The position numbers and the translations under genes are program-made. 64,000 nucleotides of DNA from Leptoclinus maculatus (taxonomy: Eukaryota > Chordata > Actinopteri > Perciformes > Stichaeidae). The notes under the pieces were generated by a model, which was given only the letters and a program-made list of their open reading frames with translations, was not told the origin of the DNA and did not search any database. This document shows positions 11,201 to 23,730 of this stretch, one piece after another. Location: contig JAVDOI010000006.1 of the NCBI GenBank assembly GCA_032191485.1, positions 11,961,850 to 12,025,849 of the forward strand, given 5' to 3'. How positions within the stretch are numbered: position 1 is the stretch's first letter; each line of letters opens with the position of its first letter.

Positions 11201-14076
11201 AGGGCACGTTGGGTGTCGAGGAGTATTTCTTATTGCTGACAGAGAAAAATGCACAGACGGCACCTTTTTATGATCATCTCAGCTTCACAAACATCCTGTC
11301 ATACACCCAATAGCATTCAGCCAGCACACCATGTGTTTAATCTGTTATTCATCTGCTCGGTTTCCCTCTCCTTCTTCAACCTGTGTTATTGTCTCCCTTC
11401 ATTTGTCTCGTCAGGATCAGACAAGCCAAAGTACAGATCCTTCCAGAAAGAATCCTTCCAGATCCCCTCTCTGCCCTGCAGCTGACTCCCCTCTCCAGGC
11501 TCCACATGCACCCCTCCTCCAAACCCCCGACTCAGAGCTGCAAACAGGCCCAGCGCTGGTGGAATAAGTACCAGCAGGTGAAGCACACAAACACAGTACA
11601 TGTTGTACACATGTGCAGCAATAACATGCAACAACTTTTGCTGTGAAATACTAAAAATCACGTTGTTTGTCCAAGGAAACTAAAGTTTGCTCGCATGTCC
11701 AGACAGAATAAGAAAATATATTCCAGCTATAGCGATTATTGCTATTATTGATTTTCTCAATTACACGGTTCATTTTTTGGACTATGAAACGTCAGAAAAT
11801 GGTGATAAATGTCAATCCTCGTTACCCAGAGTCCAAGGGGACTTTTTTTGTTAGACCAAACATACATTTTTTTTGCATTTTTGTTGACTTTTGTTCCAGC
11901 ACTGTCTCATAGTTTTGACTCGGGCTCTTGTCCCACAGTTGAAGCACATCTTAATGTTACAACAAATATTTTAAACAATAGTGTGCTTCCATACATGGGA
12001 ATTACAATATGTGACTTTGTGCACAGTGACATTGTCGTATATAGGAGTATGAAGTTTCGGTGTCCACATACTTTTGGCCAGGCTGGTCAGAAATCTTAAT
12101 GTTGGAAATGAAGAACTGGGTACTTATATCTAATCAGTCTAATCTTATATCTAATCAGTTAATGATGCGTCTGTTTTTCATCACAGAGAAAGTTCCAATG
12201 TGCCAGTCTGACGCCATGGCCGCACTGGGTTTACGGACTCTACGACTCTGTGAGTACTGCAGACAGCGTGCACTGCTTGTAGTTTCCTCTGTACTGTTTA
12301 TAAACATCCCATCAGAATGAATGTAAACCAGTTTTTCTCACCTCACAGGAGTCGCTCATGAACAGAGTGAAGAAACAGCTCCATGAATGGGACGAGAATC
12401 TGAAGGATGACTCTCTCCCTAAGAACGCCGTAGGTCAGCCTCTGCTCAGTGTGTTACAGATGGATGGCAGACGCATACACACACACACACACTGTACGTC
12501 TCTTTGTTTGTGTCTCTTCCTTTCATCCCTCTCTTTCCCGTCTGTCTGGTTTCCGTCAGACTTCTCCTACAGAGTGGCGGCCTGCCTGCCCATAGACGAC
12601 GCTCTGCGGCTCCAGCTGCTAAAGATCGGCAGTGCCATCCAGAGACTCCGCTGTGAGCTGGACATCATGGACCGGGTAAGGAAAGGTTTACCACCGGCCC
12701 CTCATTCCTGCCCGTCTCCTCTGTCCCTGCAGCCATCTTCATCGCTGTCATCGTGTGATAAGATCTGGTGTTCCTGCCGGTGTTGTTCTGCACAGACCGT
12801 GTCTGTTTTTCCTTCTGATGTTCTGTAGCTGTCAGGGGCCGTACCTGCAATATTTCAGTCCGAAGTTGAACTTCACAATGTAAACTGTTTAGAAATAATT
12901 TTGTGTAAGCAAACCCAGTTTAGTTGTATTGCTTGTAACGATGGATTTTACCAGATCTGTAGTAAACATACAGTATACATTAGCTGCATGTCACATTTAA
13001 CCTAAAGAGGCATGTTTGCTGGAGTATTTACCAAAAAAACAGCTACACAGCTGGTTAATGGTTAATAACGGATATTTAGGCTTAATGTTATTAAATGTGG
13101 TTCTTCTTGGTGTGCTATGTTGGAATTTACCTTAATGACAATTAACATTTTGGCAGTTATCATTTGCTTTCATTGATCAACTTATTATGCATTTTGTGGC
13201 TTAATTAACATTTACTTTAGAATGTAATGGCGGCAAAAATGACAGATAATCCTGGGTGAAGAAGGCTCATGTCACTCTAACCTTATCACCAGACATTAAG
13301 CTGATCACACACACACACACACACACACACACAAGCACGTAGTACCCCTGCATCACCAGAAACTGTAAAGCATTCACCGGATGTGTAAAGTGCTTCTTTA
13401 ATAGGCCTGCTTGTTATCGGCTCTTTCCCTCCTGTCTGATTGAGGATAATAATCCTCCTTAATGTCGTGAGTCTCACTGGTCACGCGCTGCAGACCTGAA
13501 CTCGTGTCAATCAGCTACTTACTCCTGTGGAAGCACAAAGGATCCTAGCATCCTTAATAAGCCTCCTTAATAAGGACACTATGCTTTGAGAACATCTGAT
13601 ATGTATAGGTCCCTTTAAACACTTTATTATCTCTCCTCCTCAGTGCACATCACTGTGCTGTAAGCAGTGCCAGGACACAGAAATCACCACTAAAAATGAA
13701 ATCTTCAGGTGAGGACATCAGTACTTTTGCATTGTGTAGCTCGGTTATTACGAATGCTTTCCAGCAAAGTGTTAATCAAAATCTCCAGACATTTGTCATT
13801 TGTTTGAGAGAGAGATAATGAATCACTGTGAATGTTACACGTGATGTTGCACTTTCTTAAAAAACACACTGATGGTGGTACTCTACCAGGAACAAACCTG
13901 CTCCCATTTATAATTTTTTATTAAAATTTTTGTATTTACCTTCATCACAGTAATCACTTTAATTATTAACACGTTAACGTTGATTTGAGCGTCTGTATGG
14001 AAGTTGCATAAAGTCTGCGGTTACATCGTGAACATAAGTAGCCCTGCACCGTACCTGCACACTCACTATACAAATG

Positions 14077-14107
<31 letters not shown>

Positions 14108-15369
14108 ACTGTTATGTAATGTCATTTTATAACTGTCTTCGATGGGTAACACTTAATGTGTTTGTCCAAGAGTCAAACACGGAACCACCAAAGAAACTGT
14201 CCAGACCTTCTCTCTACAATGATGAGCAAAGTGCTTCAACTGTTTTTGTCTAAGAGAATGAATGATTATGTGTTTAATCTGAATCCTGAAGTTAGACACT
14301 TCCTCTCCGACTAACAACTACATATATATGCAAGTATGTATGCATCTTCAATTTAGGACCCGAACGATAAGTGGAGGCAGGAAATAGCTTCTGAAACTGA
14401 CTCAAAATGTGTCTCTTTGTGTTTTATTGTCTGCAAGGACCTGTGGGGTTAAATAGTTATCTTGTTGAACTTAAAGTTGAACACAACACTTAACCATCCT
14501 CGAGTCTTAGGACCATTCTGATGTTTTGTTTTTTTGGCTGAACCTTTAACTGAAGTCACATTCACTGCTGCCTGTGCTCTCCCTGCAGCTTGTCTCTGTA
14601 TGGACCCATGGCTGCATACGTCAACCCTCACGGTTACGTCCATGAAACCCTGACTGTCTACAAAACCAACAACCTCAACCTGGTCGGCAGGCCATCCACA
14701 CTGCACAGCTGGTTTCCAGGGTAACTTTGCTATACTTATGTGACATATTATATAAAACATCTGGCCCATTGCACTGGGGGTTTTAGTCATGCTTCAATAC
14801 CACAGTTGCTCTAACTGTATTGTGACACTGTCCCAGGGCCTTGAATTAGAAACCTCTGGCCTTTCTGCGTGGCATCATGAACAATAGTGTCATTTTGATC
14901 AGAGGGGAATCTCTTATTCGTGATCTGAGGTCATTGTATTATGCCAGATTTCTGTAGAGAGCAGCAGGAGAGTGAGACCTGCCAGAGGCTCTCTGTATCA
15001 ATCAAACCGCTCCTCTAATAAAACACGTACTGCATCCGTAACAGCAATATAAAATGAACTAGAGACCATCCTGTGATGGGATCACTCTTGGAGAAAAACT
15101 GCATCATCATTCCAAACCGATAATGTTTATATATCAAACATGTCTTCAGGGGATCTTTAATAAAAAACGTTGTCCTCTTCCTCAGGTACGCCTGGACAAT
15201 TGCTCAGTGCCGGACCTGCGGGTCTCACATGGGTTGGAAGTTCACAACCACCAAAAAGGACTTGTCTCCACCTCGTTTCTGGGGTCTGACCCGTTCAGCT
15301 ATGCTCCCCCGTATCCCCCCTGGCGAGGGGGAGGAGGGGAGAGAGGGCTCCCGCCTTTTCTGCCTGTGA
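8210..15369 (+). CDS. crbn: Cereblon, substrate receptor of the CRL4 ubiquitin ligase
   Basis: Cereblon docks substrates to DDB1-CUL4-RBX1 and is the target of thalidomide-type drugs. Eleven coding exons are 8210-8282, 8546-8658, 8797-8999, 9370-9522, 11415-11577, 12187-12249, 12349-12433, 12560-12675, 13644-13708, 14589-14720 and 15186-15369. Joined in phase they give 449 residues (human 442). The N-terminus is acidic and disordered (EEEEEEDD). The LON-like domain spans about residues 75-320 (LITFDPSLPTSHAYLGADM, FGTTAEIYAYREEQ). The C-terminal CULT domain has zinc ligands C329, C332, C397 and C400 and the three pocket tryptophans W386, W392 and W406. The residue equivalent to human V388 is Ile394, and human E377 corresponds to Leu383. 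The protein ends in ...LFCL, as the human one ends in CL. The start follows a good context and matches the family's short leader. The 3' UTR may run to the AATAAA at 17284. Confidence 0.97.
11731..11842. repeat. Interspersed repeat fragment (TCAGAAAAT family) in a crbn intron
   Basis: The stretch contains GATTTTCTCAATTA and ACGTCAGAAAATGGTGATAA, then CCCAGAGTCCAAGG. The same order of motifs occurs around 17.94-18.10 and 44.46-44.77 kb, with weaker matches at 30.87-30.96 and 34.66-34.73 kb. I recognise this as a common interspersed repeat of percomorph fish; its class is not clear from the sequence. Confidence 0.6.
13056..13076. repeat. 21-bp sequence shared in inverted orientation with 2672-2692
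   Basis: The sequence TAATGGTTAATAACGGATAT (first 20 bases) in a crbn intron is the exact reverse complement of 2672-2692 at the left edge of the possible TTAA-flanked element. A 21-bp exact match in 64 kb is unlikely by chance and suggests two fragments of one repeat family. Confidence 0.6.
13306..13333. repeat. (CA)14 microsatellite in a crbn intron
   Basis: An uninterrupted dinucleotide tract. Confidence 0.95.
14077..14106. repeat. (CA)15 microsatellite in a crbn intron
   Basis: An uninterrupted dinucleotide tract, followed by CCACT. Confidence 0.95.
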
Positions 15370-17300
15370 TGTCGGACCATCAGTTAGCGTAAAAAAAAAA
15401 GAAAAAAGAATCCTTACAAGCCTGGATCTTCACGCGCTCTCTTGCTGCGTTTACTTTTAGTGGTTCGATGCATCACACACCGTGCAGCAAATCCATCATA
15501 TTAGTGGAAAGGTCAGTAGGCCTAAAAATGGCACTCTAAGAGCAAATTAGAACAGGGGGGAGGAAGTGATTGTTCTCAAAGGTCCTCGATACGACGTCGA
15601 AGTGCATTCAGCTGATTCTTTGGTAACTGCAGACACACAAACACAGTTTTCCTTTGAACTCCTTTCCTCTATATGATGGAGAGTTTGACTGCATGCAGGT
15701 GAGATAAAGATATTGTTGGTCTCCTACTTTAATCTATCGTTAAACCAACCAGAAAATATGAATTCACTTCCTTTCTCAGATATGTTTTCAGCTGCTGGAG
15801 GTCTTGAGAGGTGAATGAAAGTGCACTTGTATGTGTAGATCTGTCTCTAGAGGGAATATTTTGAATCTTGGAATTAAAGTTGATGTATTTTTGTACGCAA
15901 GAAGATTGGAAAAGTAATTTACCTACTCATCCATCTGTGCTTTCTATTATCACACCAGTTTTTTATGCAAAAAACAAAAAACTGAGGTGACGATAACGAC
16001 GATGTGTAATATACTTGATATAATCGCTGTCTGGTTTGTATTCAACCAAGGCTCATTGTCCTGTCAGATGATGTGCTTCATAAAACAACAAAGTGAACAT
16101 TAGAGATGTCTTCTTGGCGCCTGATGGAGGGTTGTTTTTTTTAAATGTTAAAGCTTAATAACACAGAGAGCGAGGAGAGCATTTACCCGTCTTCATTTGG
16201 TCAGTTCATGTTGTGTGGCATGTTAAAATGCTGTGCCCCATCTCAGTGTCTTTTGATAAGTTTGTTGAATCAGTGAGCCACATATGTGAATGAAAGAATG
16301 TAAATGATGGACGTAATGAAAAGATTAAGATTTAATTTTTTTTTAAACGTTTGTGTATTTTTTTGTTTTCAGTATCTCAGTTTTCAGGACTTCTTGCGAT
16401 TTTGTTGCAAGGTGCTGTCTCATGTTTGTATAAATGTTGCTGTAAATATGAGGCAGATAAAGCGTTTGTTGTGTAACATAACTGGTGTTCTAGTGTTTGT
16501 AGAATCTGACTCTCATTTCACGTGTCTCTTCATGTCACAGAGAATTGTTATAATCTTTTCATCAGTAAGCAAAGTCATTGATCGCAATAAGAAATCATCT
16601 AGAATGTGAAGATGTTGGTTTGTCTAATTTAATGTTTTTGGATATTTTCATAAAGGAATAGATCCAGTCTTGACAGATATGAGAGTGCTATTGTCACACA
16701 ATCCTTGGCATTAAAGCAAATTACCATAATGTCTGAAAATGTCAAAACTACTTTTAAAAGAGAGATAGCTTTCAATTTCAAAATGACATGTTTTTCTTGC
16801 AGCCAAAGCACGATGTCGTGTGGAGGTTCAGTTCTGAGTCGACTTGTTTTCAATGAATCTTTTATTCCGATGGTCTTTCCTTCAAAGAGTACTCCATGTT
16901 TTAACATTGCCCCCCCCCCCATAACACTGTCAGACTAAAGAGGGACAGTTCAATTATGTCATAGAAATCGAAGCAGCAGAAGAATCCTTTTTTTTATTCC
17001 ACACGTTCTTCAATGTTAATACTTGCCATCGGCATTACCCACAATGCATCTCAACCGCTGGCAATTTGGTCAGAGATTCTGGTGTGTTATGCCAGTGGGA
17101 GTAATAGTTGTGTTTTTTAAAATTACATTCACATTTGAAATATTATTATTATTTTGGACTCAACAGATTCATATATCATTTTGTTTCATAAATGTTTTCA
17201 TACTACATGTACTGTGTTAAGCCTCCAATATTCTCTGTCATATCGCTGATTCGGTGTTCACCAAGCTTTCATGCACCCCCAACAATAAAATGGATGCTTC
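15370..17300 (+). other. Probable long 3' UTR of crbn
   Basis: There is no credible coding frame after the crbn stop. AT-rich sequence runs to AATAAA at 17284-17289, which I take as the poly(A) signal; earlier sites could be used. A run of C lies at 16911-16920. The UTR extent is inferred, not shown. Confidence 0.45.
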
Positions 17301-17453
17301 ACAGAAGAAATCATTGGCCTGGTTCCAAAGATGGCTTTTGCCTGTTTTTTCATGCAGTAATCCTGTAGCAGTTTACTGATGTACATGTTTCAGCAGGACT
17401 CTCAAGGCAGGGTGTACATCATGAGGCATCAATGTGACTGTTTACACTGTCAC

Positions 17454-17455
<2 letters not shown>

Positions 17456-17487
<32 letters not shown>

Positions 17488-17508
17488 TGTGTGTGTGTGT
17501 GTGTGTGT
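17456..17508. repeat. (GT)n microsatellite with one interruption
   Basis: About 26 dinucleotide units with a single CT interruption at 17487-17488. Confidence 0.95.
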
Positions 17509-17935
17509 AAAAACTTCATATCTACAGGCAAATGTACATGCCTCCACTTTATGTGTCTTCTATGAATATAATGAGTTAGCAGTGAATTCATCTTTTGTGC
17601 AGATACACGTGGTCAGAGGATTATTTGTATTCTAGCGCAGTGAGAGTAATGAGTCATGTGGACCATGTGAGGGTCCCACAGAGGAACATTATAGTAATAA
17701 AGTGAACAAGGTTTGGGACATGTAACTTGTGAATTCTCATTATTTGATATTGAAAATACTCCTGATTTGTTTTGTGGTTTGAGCAGTTGTGTCTCTCTGC
17801 TTCTCTCTAGTAAAGTTTCTTGCTTTATGCCTATTTGCTGATGCTTAACCATACTTAATGAAAGCTGTTTGTTTAGACTAGTATTTTGATCCTTCAATTA
17901 TTGTTTTTTAACTCATGCTTAGTGTAAAAATGAAA

Positions 17936-18110
17936 TCCATCATAACTTCCCAGAACCCAGGGTGAAGTCTTCAAATTGCAAATTTTCTTTAATCTGTTGA
18001 CCATAAAAATGACAGAAAAGCAGAAAATATTCACACGCTAACAGCTGGAACCAGATGTTTGGGATTTTTGCTTCATAAATGACAATCGGTTATTAAAATG
18101 ATAAATTATT
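17936..18110. repeat. Interspersed fish repeat fragment (TCAGAAAAT family)
   Basis: Contains CCCAGAACCCAGGGTGAAGT, AGCAGAAAATATTCACA and AGCTGGAACCAGATG in the same order as the copy at 44.46-44.77 kb. It is non-coding. Confidence 0.65.
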
Positions 18111-18862
18111 ATAAATATTTGAATTAATGTTCATATGCTTAAATATGTATTGGGTATTTAAACCTGGAAACAACAACATGAGCACAAATACAATACCTCT
18201 CCATTTTATGATGCAATAATAGGAAAAGGAAGTGTTCATACTTTACTTCCTTACAATTCTCAAGTGGAACATTAAGATGCTGGACAACTCCTGATTCTTT
18301 ACCGGTTTACCAGTCTTTATCTCTCGAGGGCTAAAAGCAACTGAGGGCTCTGACTTTGCCTGTGGAGAGAGAAAACCAAGCAGGAAGGTACAAAAACTGA
18401 CTGTCACAATAAATCCTCAACTACATCAGCACAACATGTTACAGTATGCTGCTCATTATTTGGTTTGTTAATAATAGCCATAATGTTGCAACGTTCTTAT
18501 AGGAAACTAATCCTAAGTGGCACCCGTAACACATAATAAGAACGACAAAATAAATGATATCAAACCCATTAAGATTACACAAGCTGCTGGATTCAGTATA
18601 GAGTCAAAGCTAAAGGTCAAAGTACAGAATCATCTGTTGTGGCTGCCACAGTGACACTAATAGAAACCATTAAACAGGTTATTGTTGGCTTCCACCTTTG
18701 CCCACATTCCCAATATCACACAGGCAACAGCCACTAATGACCTGCTGTCAGCCTGGTGCAATGTGTGACAAAGTGGGTGAGAACACACCATTTGTCCCCA
18801 TATTACATTCATCTATAAATCTAACCATGCATATCAATTGTTTGTTTACCATACCCACCATG

Positions 18863-19266
18863 TGTTCCAGAGACTAAAGGGGGAGGCACCCGGCTATTTC
18901 CTCTATTTGTACACTGGATGATGTCATTGGGTCGGACCAAGTCTGGGAGGGGGAAGTCAGTAATTGGTGTCACCTGCACACCAATTACTGGAACTAAATC
19001 CTGCTGATAGGAGGCTCAATATAAGGAGATGACTTTGACTGAACAGGGGAGAGGAAGATCAGTGTGTAGCTGTGTGCACGTGATTATGTTATTTTATGAT
19101 GAGTTGAGTTTTATTTAGTTAAGCTAAGTTAAATGTTTGTTTATTTGTTTGGTTACACGTGTAGCAGGGCACTTTTGTAAATAAAACACCTTTTTGTTAT
19201 TGGAACAAAGTCTCTCGTGTCTGCCTCCTACCACTTCAGAAGCCACTCCGGTCAGGCTTCACCACA
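18863..19266 (+). mobile_element. Probable solo LTR
   Basis: A 404-bp segment begins TGTTCC and ends CCACA, with flanking pentamers CCATG and CAATG that differ at one base, as expected of an old target duplication. Inside, in LTR order, are a TATA-like AATATAAGG near 19018, the poly(A) signal AATAAA at 19180-19185, and a U5-like CTCTCGTGTCTGCCTCC. A perfect 12-bp inverted repeat (18959-18970 with 18978-18989) forms a hairpin in the U3 part. No gag or pol sequence is adjacent, so recombination between two LTRs is the likely origin. The element class (gypsy-like or endogenous retrovirus) cannot be told from the LTR alone. Confidence 0.6.
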
Positions 19267-20370
19267 CAATGATAGAGCATTTGTCTCCTAATTGTCCAAA
19301 ATAATTGCTGACACAGCTTTGTCACACCCCTCAACATCTGATACCGACACACAAAGCACCCTTCAGTGTTTGTATGACACCCCTCAGGCGTTCAAATCAC
19401 GCCAATGTAAACCCATAAACCCATGTGAACAATGAATAAAGACCAAAATATATTCATATACTGAGAAAACTACAGGGTCAAACAAACACAGCACTATCAA
19501 CCAGGAGTCTCAAGTTTGAAACTGCTGTTCATGTCCTGAAGTGATGAGTTATTTCGAAGTTAGATGTTTTCTGTACTCATATGCTTACGTTTTATTTAGT
19601 TTACGTGCTTATTTCTAGACTAAGTAAGGTTTTTTTTGGTTGCCTAAACATAAACAAATTTTTGTTTGCATTTACAACGTGAGCGTGGCCTTGTACTTTA
19701 CCTGGGTGTGGTTGAAATGATATGGGCCTCATTCCCTGTATGTGTGACATGTTTCAGGCTGTGCCAGCCTTCTGGTATGCTGCTGCGTCAATAATAAAAC
19801 AGATGATATACAAACCATGGCAACACATTCTCACACCAATGCGTCAAATATCACAGCTTGGTCAGAGGCATTACGCTTCAACAGCATATGACGCTCTGCA
19901 TCGCGTCTTTTCTAAATAAACTTCCGTCTTCACAGGATGTTGGGTTTAGGCAAAACCACTTAGTTATGTTTGGTAAAACAGCGTGGTTGACGTGAACTTG
20001 AGCGTACGTGACTACAGTGTCATTAGACTAAAAAATGTTTCATGTTAGTTGCTAGTCACTTGAGTAGTTGCAACTCTGGTCTTTAAACAACGTGACTTAC
20101 GTAACGTGTCTTGACTCCTTCTGAGGGAGAAAGGTTTGACCATGTTTGCCATACTCCAGGTTTAATAATAGCTAATATCGGTTCATTATATCGACTGTAA
20201 GATACATGTAAAAATGCAGTGAGAATTAATATAAATGTGTATATACTAATTAGCAGCAGGTGGTAAAACTTAATTTATAGTCTTGGAATACTATGATCAT
20301 AATTCATACGTTGTCATAAATGGATTCAAAATATGTTCATACACAAGTAAAAATACAAAGCAGCTGAGAG
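19267..20370. other. Intergenic sequence without recognisable genes
   Basis: Only short chance frames are visible (for example 19722-19919). I see no conserved protein, RNA gene or strong repeat. Confidence 0.5.
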
Positions 20371-20378
20371 AACATAAC

Positions 20379-20384
20379 TTTATT
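20379..20384 (-). terminator. Poly(A) signal of the V2-type receptor gene
   Basis: AATAAA on the minus strand about 800 bp beyond the receptor stop codon gives a 3' UTR of about 0.8 kb. Assignment is by position. Confidence 0.5.
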
Positions 20385-21186
20385 CCACTCTTGCCGTAGT
20401 TGGATGTAGCAAATATACAAACATATTCACACTCAGTGTGGGATTTTAAAACAGGTATTCACCACAGAGAACATTTATAGAAGTGACAAATATATTTCAC
20501 ATTATTTAAATACAGAAACGTTACAACAGCTTTTTTGGGCATTAAAAATGCATTTGATTGAAACAAAGTGTTTGTATTTCTTCTTCATGAAAACACAGTT
20601 GTTCTTGCTTTCACTCTTTAGCTTTCTCTTTGGGAAAATAAAGCTATAGATACAATATATTTGATCCCTTAAGATCTCTGAGTTCAACTCAAAGGACTTT
20701 GGTATAATTTGACATGATGGCTAGCATCTTGCTCAAAAAAACTTGTTTGTGTTCCTCTTTACCTCAACATTATCTGCAATCCAATCATTGAATCTTTCCG
20801 AAAGGCAAAATGTTCCTGAAGTCTAAATCCAGCCTCTGTTAAATGTGAGGAATAGTTTTTATGTCACATCAAAAACAATGTGATGACATGATCTCCATGA
20901 GTCCATACTGATTTTCCCAATAGGGCACTGGCCCAACAGTCCAACACCTTTTGTCATCCTTCAACATCCAACATCTGGAGCGCAGTTCTCACTCATGGCC
21001 ACCCATTGAAGGTTTGCTTTTGGTGAATACTTCCATGACGCCTACCATATTGTTTTTCATATGTCAGAGATTCTGACAGGTACAGTATTTCTTATCTCCA
21101 TGTCTCCTGTTCAGAAGAAACACTCGGTCAGCCCTGCTAGGCGCATCGACAGGATTTTCCCTTTTCCAGATGGAAACTCGTTGCTC

Positions 21187-22447
21187 TCATTTGGACTCGG
21201 ACACATTTTTGAAGCTCATGTACAACGTGCTGACCAGCGTCGCCTCTTCACGGATTGAGTCCTTACCGTTGGGGTGCCGTTGCCACAGAAGTGTCACCAG
21301 CCTCTGAGGAAACTGACCGCTGAACAGAAGGTAAATGCAAGGATTCGCGCAGCTGTTCAGACTGGCCAGCAACATCAGGATGGTGAAAGTCGCATCTGGA
21401 ATATAAAAGCGTCATGTGTTTTCAAGTGTCCTTTTTCATTTCTGAATATCTTATCGTTTTTTGTTTTTTTTGCGTAAATGCGCACTTTTATATGTTTAAT
21501 GTAAACTAATTGTATCACGTTTAAGAAAAGTAAAATAAGATAGAGTAGAGTAAAATAATAATATAACCACATCAAACTGGGCACCAGCCAGAAATACTTA
21601 ATGACTTACTTTCTTTCGGCGCATTTGTGTCCCAGACGGACCAGAGCTGGACAGTGAAGAAGGGAGTCCAGCAGACAATATAAGCCAGCACGATAACCAC
21701 CGTCATCTTCAGCGTCTTCACCCTGGCCTTGGACATACCGGCCACACCGTTGGTTCTGGACGGCAGAGGGAGACCCACTTTGCCCTGCTGTTGAGTCTTT
21801 TGATAGAGGTTGATCTGGATGGCTCGGCAGATGCGCACTTGACAAAAAATAACTGTAATAACAGGTAAAATAAAAATGACCAGAGTGGTCCAGGTTATGT
21901 AAGTCTGTAGCCCCCACGGATGGATAAATGTGGCCCAGCAGTCAAACACACCATGTGCAACCTCGACCTGAGAGAAAATAAAAACCTGAGGCAAGCTGCC
22001 CAGCAGAGAAACCCCCCACGCAATGCACACAGGGATGTTAAGCCTCGTGCTTGCCCGCTGGAACTTCACCATCGGGTTGCAGACAGCTTGGTATCTGTCA
22101 ACTGTCATCACCACGATCATGTAAGTGGACGAAAACATGCCGAGAACTTGCAGGTACTTCACCAGGCGACACACCAGGTCTGGTCCGACGAATCTGTCTG
22201 TGATGTCCCATATGAGCTGCGGGCACACCTGGAAGAAAGCGACCACCAGATCCGCCAGGCACAGGTGGAAGACGAAGACGCGCATCCTGGACATCTGTTT
22301 GCGCTGTCTCCAGAGGACGAGCAGCAGGGAGAAGTTGAGGATGGTGGCGCTGATGAAGATGACACTGAGGAGCGCGATCTCCAGCTTGGCCAAACTCTCA
22401 TCTCTCGCCACGTCCTCCGCAAAGTCACTGGCATTCAGAGGACACAT
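21187..22447 (-). CDS. avpr2l: V2-type arginine vasotocin/vasopressin receptor
   Basis: A class A GPCR of the vasopressin/oxytocin family that binds vasotocin-type nonapeptides at the plasma membrane. Two coding exons, 22447-21610 and 21395-21187, join in phase after TM6, the intron position typical of this family, giving 348 residues. Visible marks are an N-glycosylation site at N5, TM1 with N38, the FQVCPQLIWDITDRFVGPD segment after TM2, C93 and C170 (TM3-loop 2 disulfide), DRY at 117-119, the FDCWATFIHPWG loop, FVQ/TVQLWSVWD after TM6 and the TM7 motif NPCIY at 297-301. It is closer to V2 than to V1a or oxytocin receptors: LALLS-type TM1, FHLCLADLVVA in TM2 and MLLASLNSC in TM7. Trp in the usual NPWIY is Cys here. 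Which fish V2 paralogue this is cannot be settled without a tree, so the symbol is provisional. It lies head-to-head with vhl. Confidence 0.9.
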
Positions 22448-23620
22448 TGTGTTTGTGTCGTGAAAGAGTTCAGACTTGCCAACAGAGAAACAGGCTGGTG
22501 GGGGGAAATAACAGACAGTGTTGAAATGAAAAACATTTACTGGTAACCTAATCTGTCACGTAATAACTGTGTATTTTAACACTTTTTATTCTGAAGAAAT
22601 TGTTTCGTTTGTTAGAAATCACCTATTCAATTAAAAAAGTAACCATTTGTCATTTAGCAAGTATTTCTACATACCTTTATATATATGTTATTCAAATAGT
22701 GCCGAGGTGGTTTGATACTGCAGTGGTCGAGCTCAGGTTGCAATCTCGTAGGAGAAGGGTGGTCGTGTACAGCTGCCTTTTCGTTTTGCGAGGATGAAAC
22801 TGGGTGGAGCTTAGACTCATTCAGTACTTATTTATAGGCAAATAAGTACAATTGCTCTCATGCCTACATGTGCAAAAATAAAGCCTGTAACTGTGCTCAT
22901 GTTTGTGCACAAAATGGAATTGATATAAAGGTGAAATGATTATAAGCTCCAGCAAAGGTAATATAAATACTTTGAGATGATTGTAGCTAAAGTCAAATTT
23001 AGCAATACATGTATCATACCCTTAATTTTAGCCAAGGTTGCTTGACACTATACTATGACTATAATACAAATATTGTTTTCATTCATTAAAGATTAACAGT
23101 GATAAAAAAGTACAGACATAATTATAAAAATTATTACACATTTTATAAGCCTATTGGAATATTATTAGTTACTGATGCATAAACGTGTAAGCAGCATTCA
23201 ATGCTGTAGCTGATAGAGGGTGATCATTTTGACTGTTTATATAGGCCCCTGTTGGACTGAATAATCTCATAATTTTATCAAATTTTAAGTAAGGCCTATT
23301 TTGTATGACCATCGTTTGCAAAGTAGTAAATTGGGTAAAAGTACACTATAAGCCTCTGAAATAAGGCCTGCTGGAGTAAAAGTACAAAGTAGCAGAAATA
23401 GAAATTGTCAAATAAAGTACAACTAACGTTACCTTAGAATTGTACTTGAGTAAATGTACCTATAAATGAATGTCATTGAGGCAGTGATACTGAATTCTTA
23501 CTGCATCTGTATTTGAAATGAGACCAAAAACAATCAACTTTAAGGAGTGTGGTAGTTTAACACTATTTTATGTTGTATTTACTTTAAGATTGCAGTTACT
23601 TTTCTTGCTTCTCTCTGTAA
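22448..23620. other. Intergenic sequence between the receptor gene and vhl
   Basis: This contains the upstream region of the receptor gene. At about 23330-23480 there is a repeat fragment with TAAAAGTACAAAGTAGCAG and TACTTGAGTAAATGTACC, a family also seen near 7.8, 24.3 and 50.8 kb. No gene is visible. Confidence 0.5.
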
Positions 23621-23720
23621 AACAGTACAGCTCATGAAAGACATCCTCTGTGAGACCGAGACGTCATCATACCTCTCGACCAATCACAGCACAGAATAGT
23701 TTGACGTCCCAGGACTTTCA

Positions 23721-23730
23721 ACCGGAAGTG
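23721..23730 (+). promoter_or_regulatory. ETS-type site in the vhl promoter region
   Basis: ACCGGAAGTG is a strong match to the ETS/GABP core, 264-273 bp upstream of the vhl start codon. Such sites are common at TATA-less housekeeping promoters. The role is inferred from motif and position. Confidence 0.4.

Noticed and set aside
21920..22546. 208-codon open frame antisense to the V2-type receptor
   Set aside because: It is a shadow of a conserved GPCR exon, with no recognisable domain and composition typical of antisense frames.
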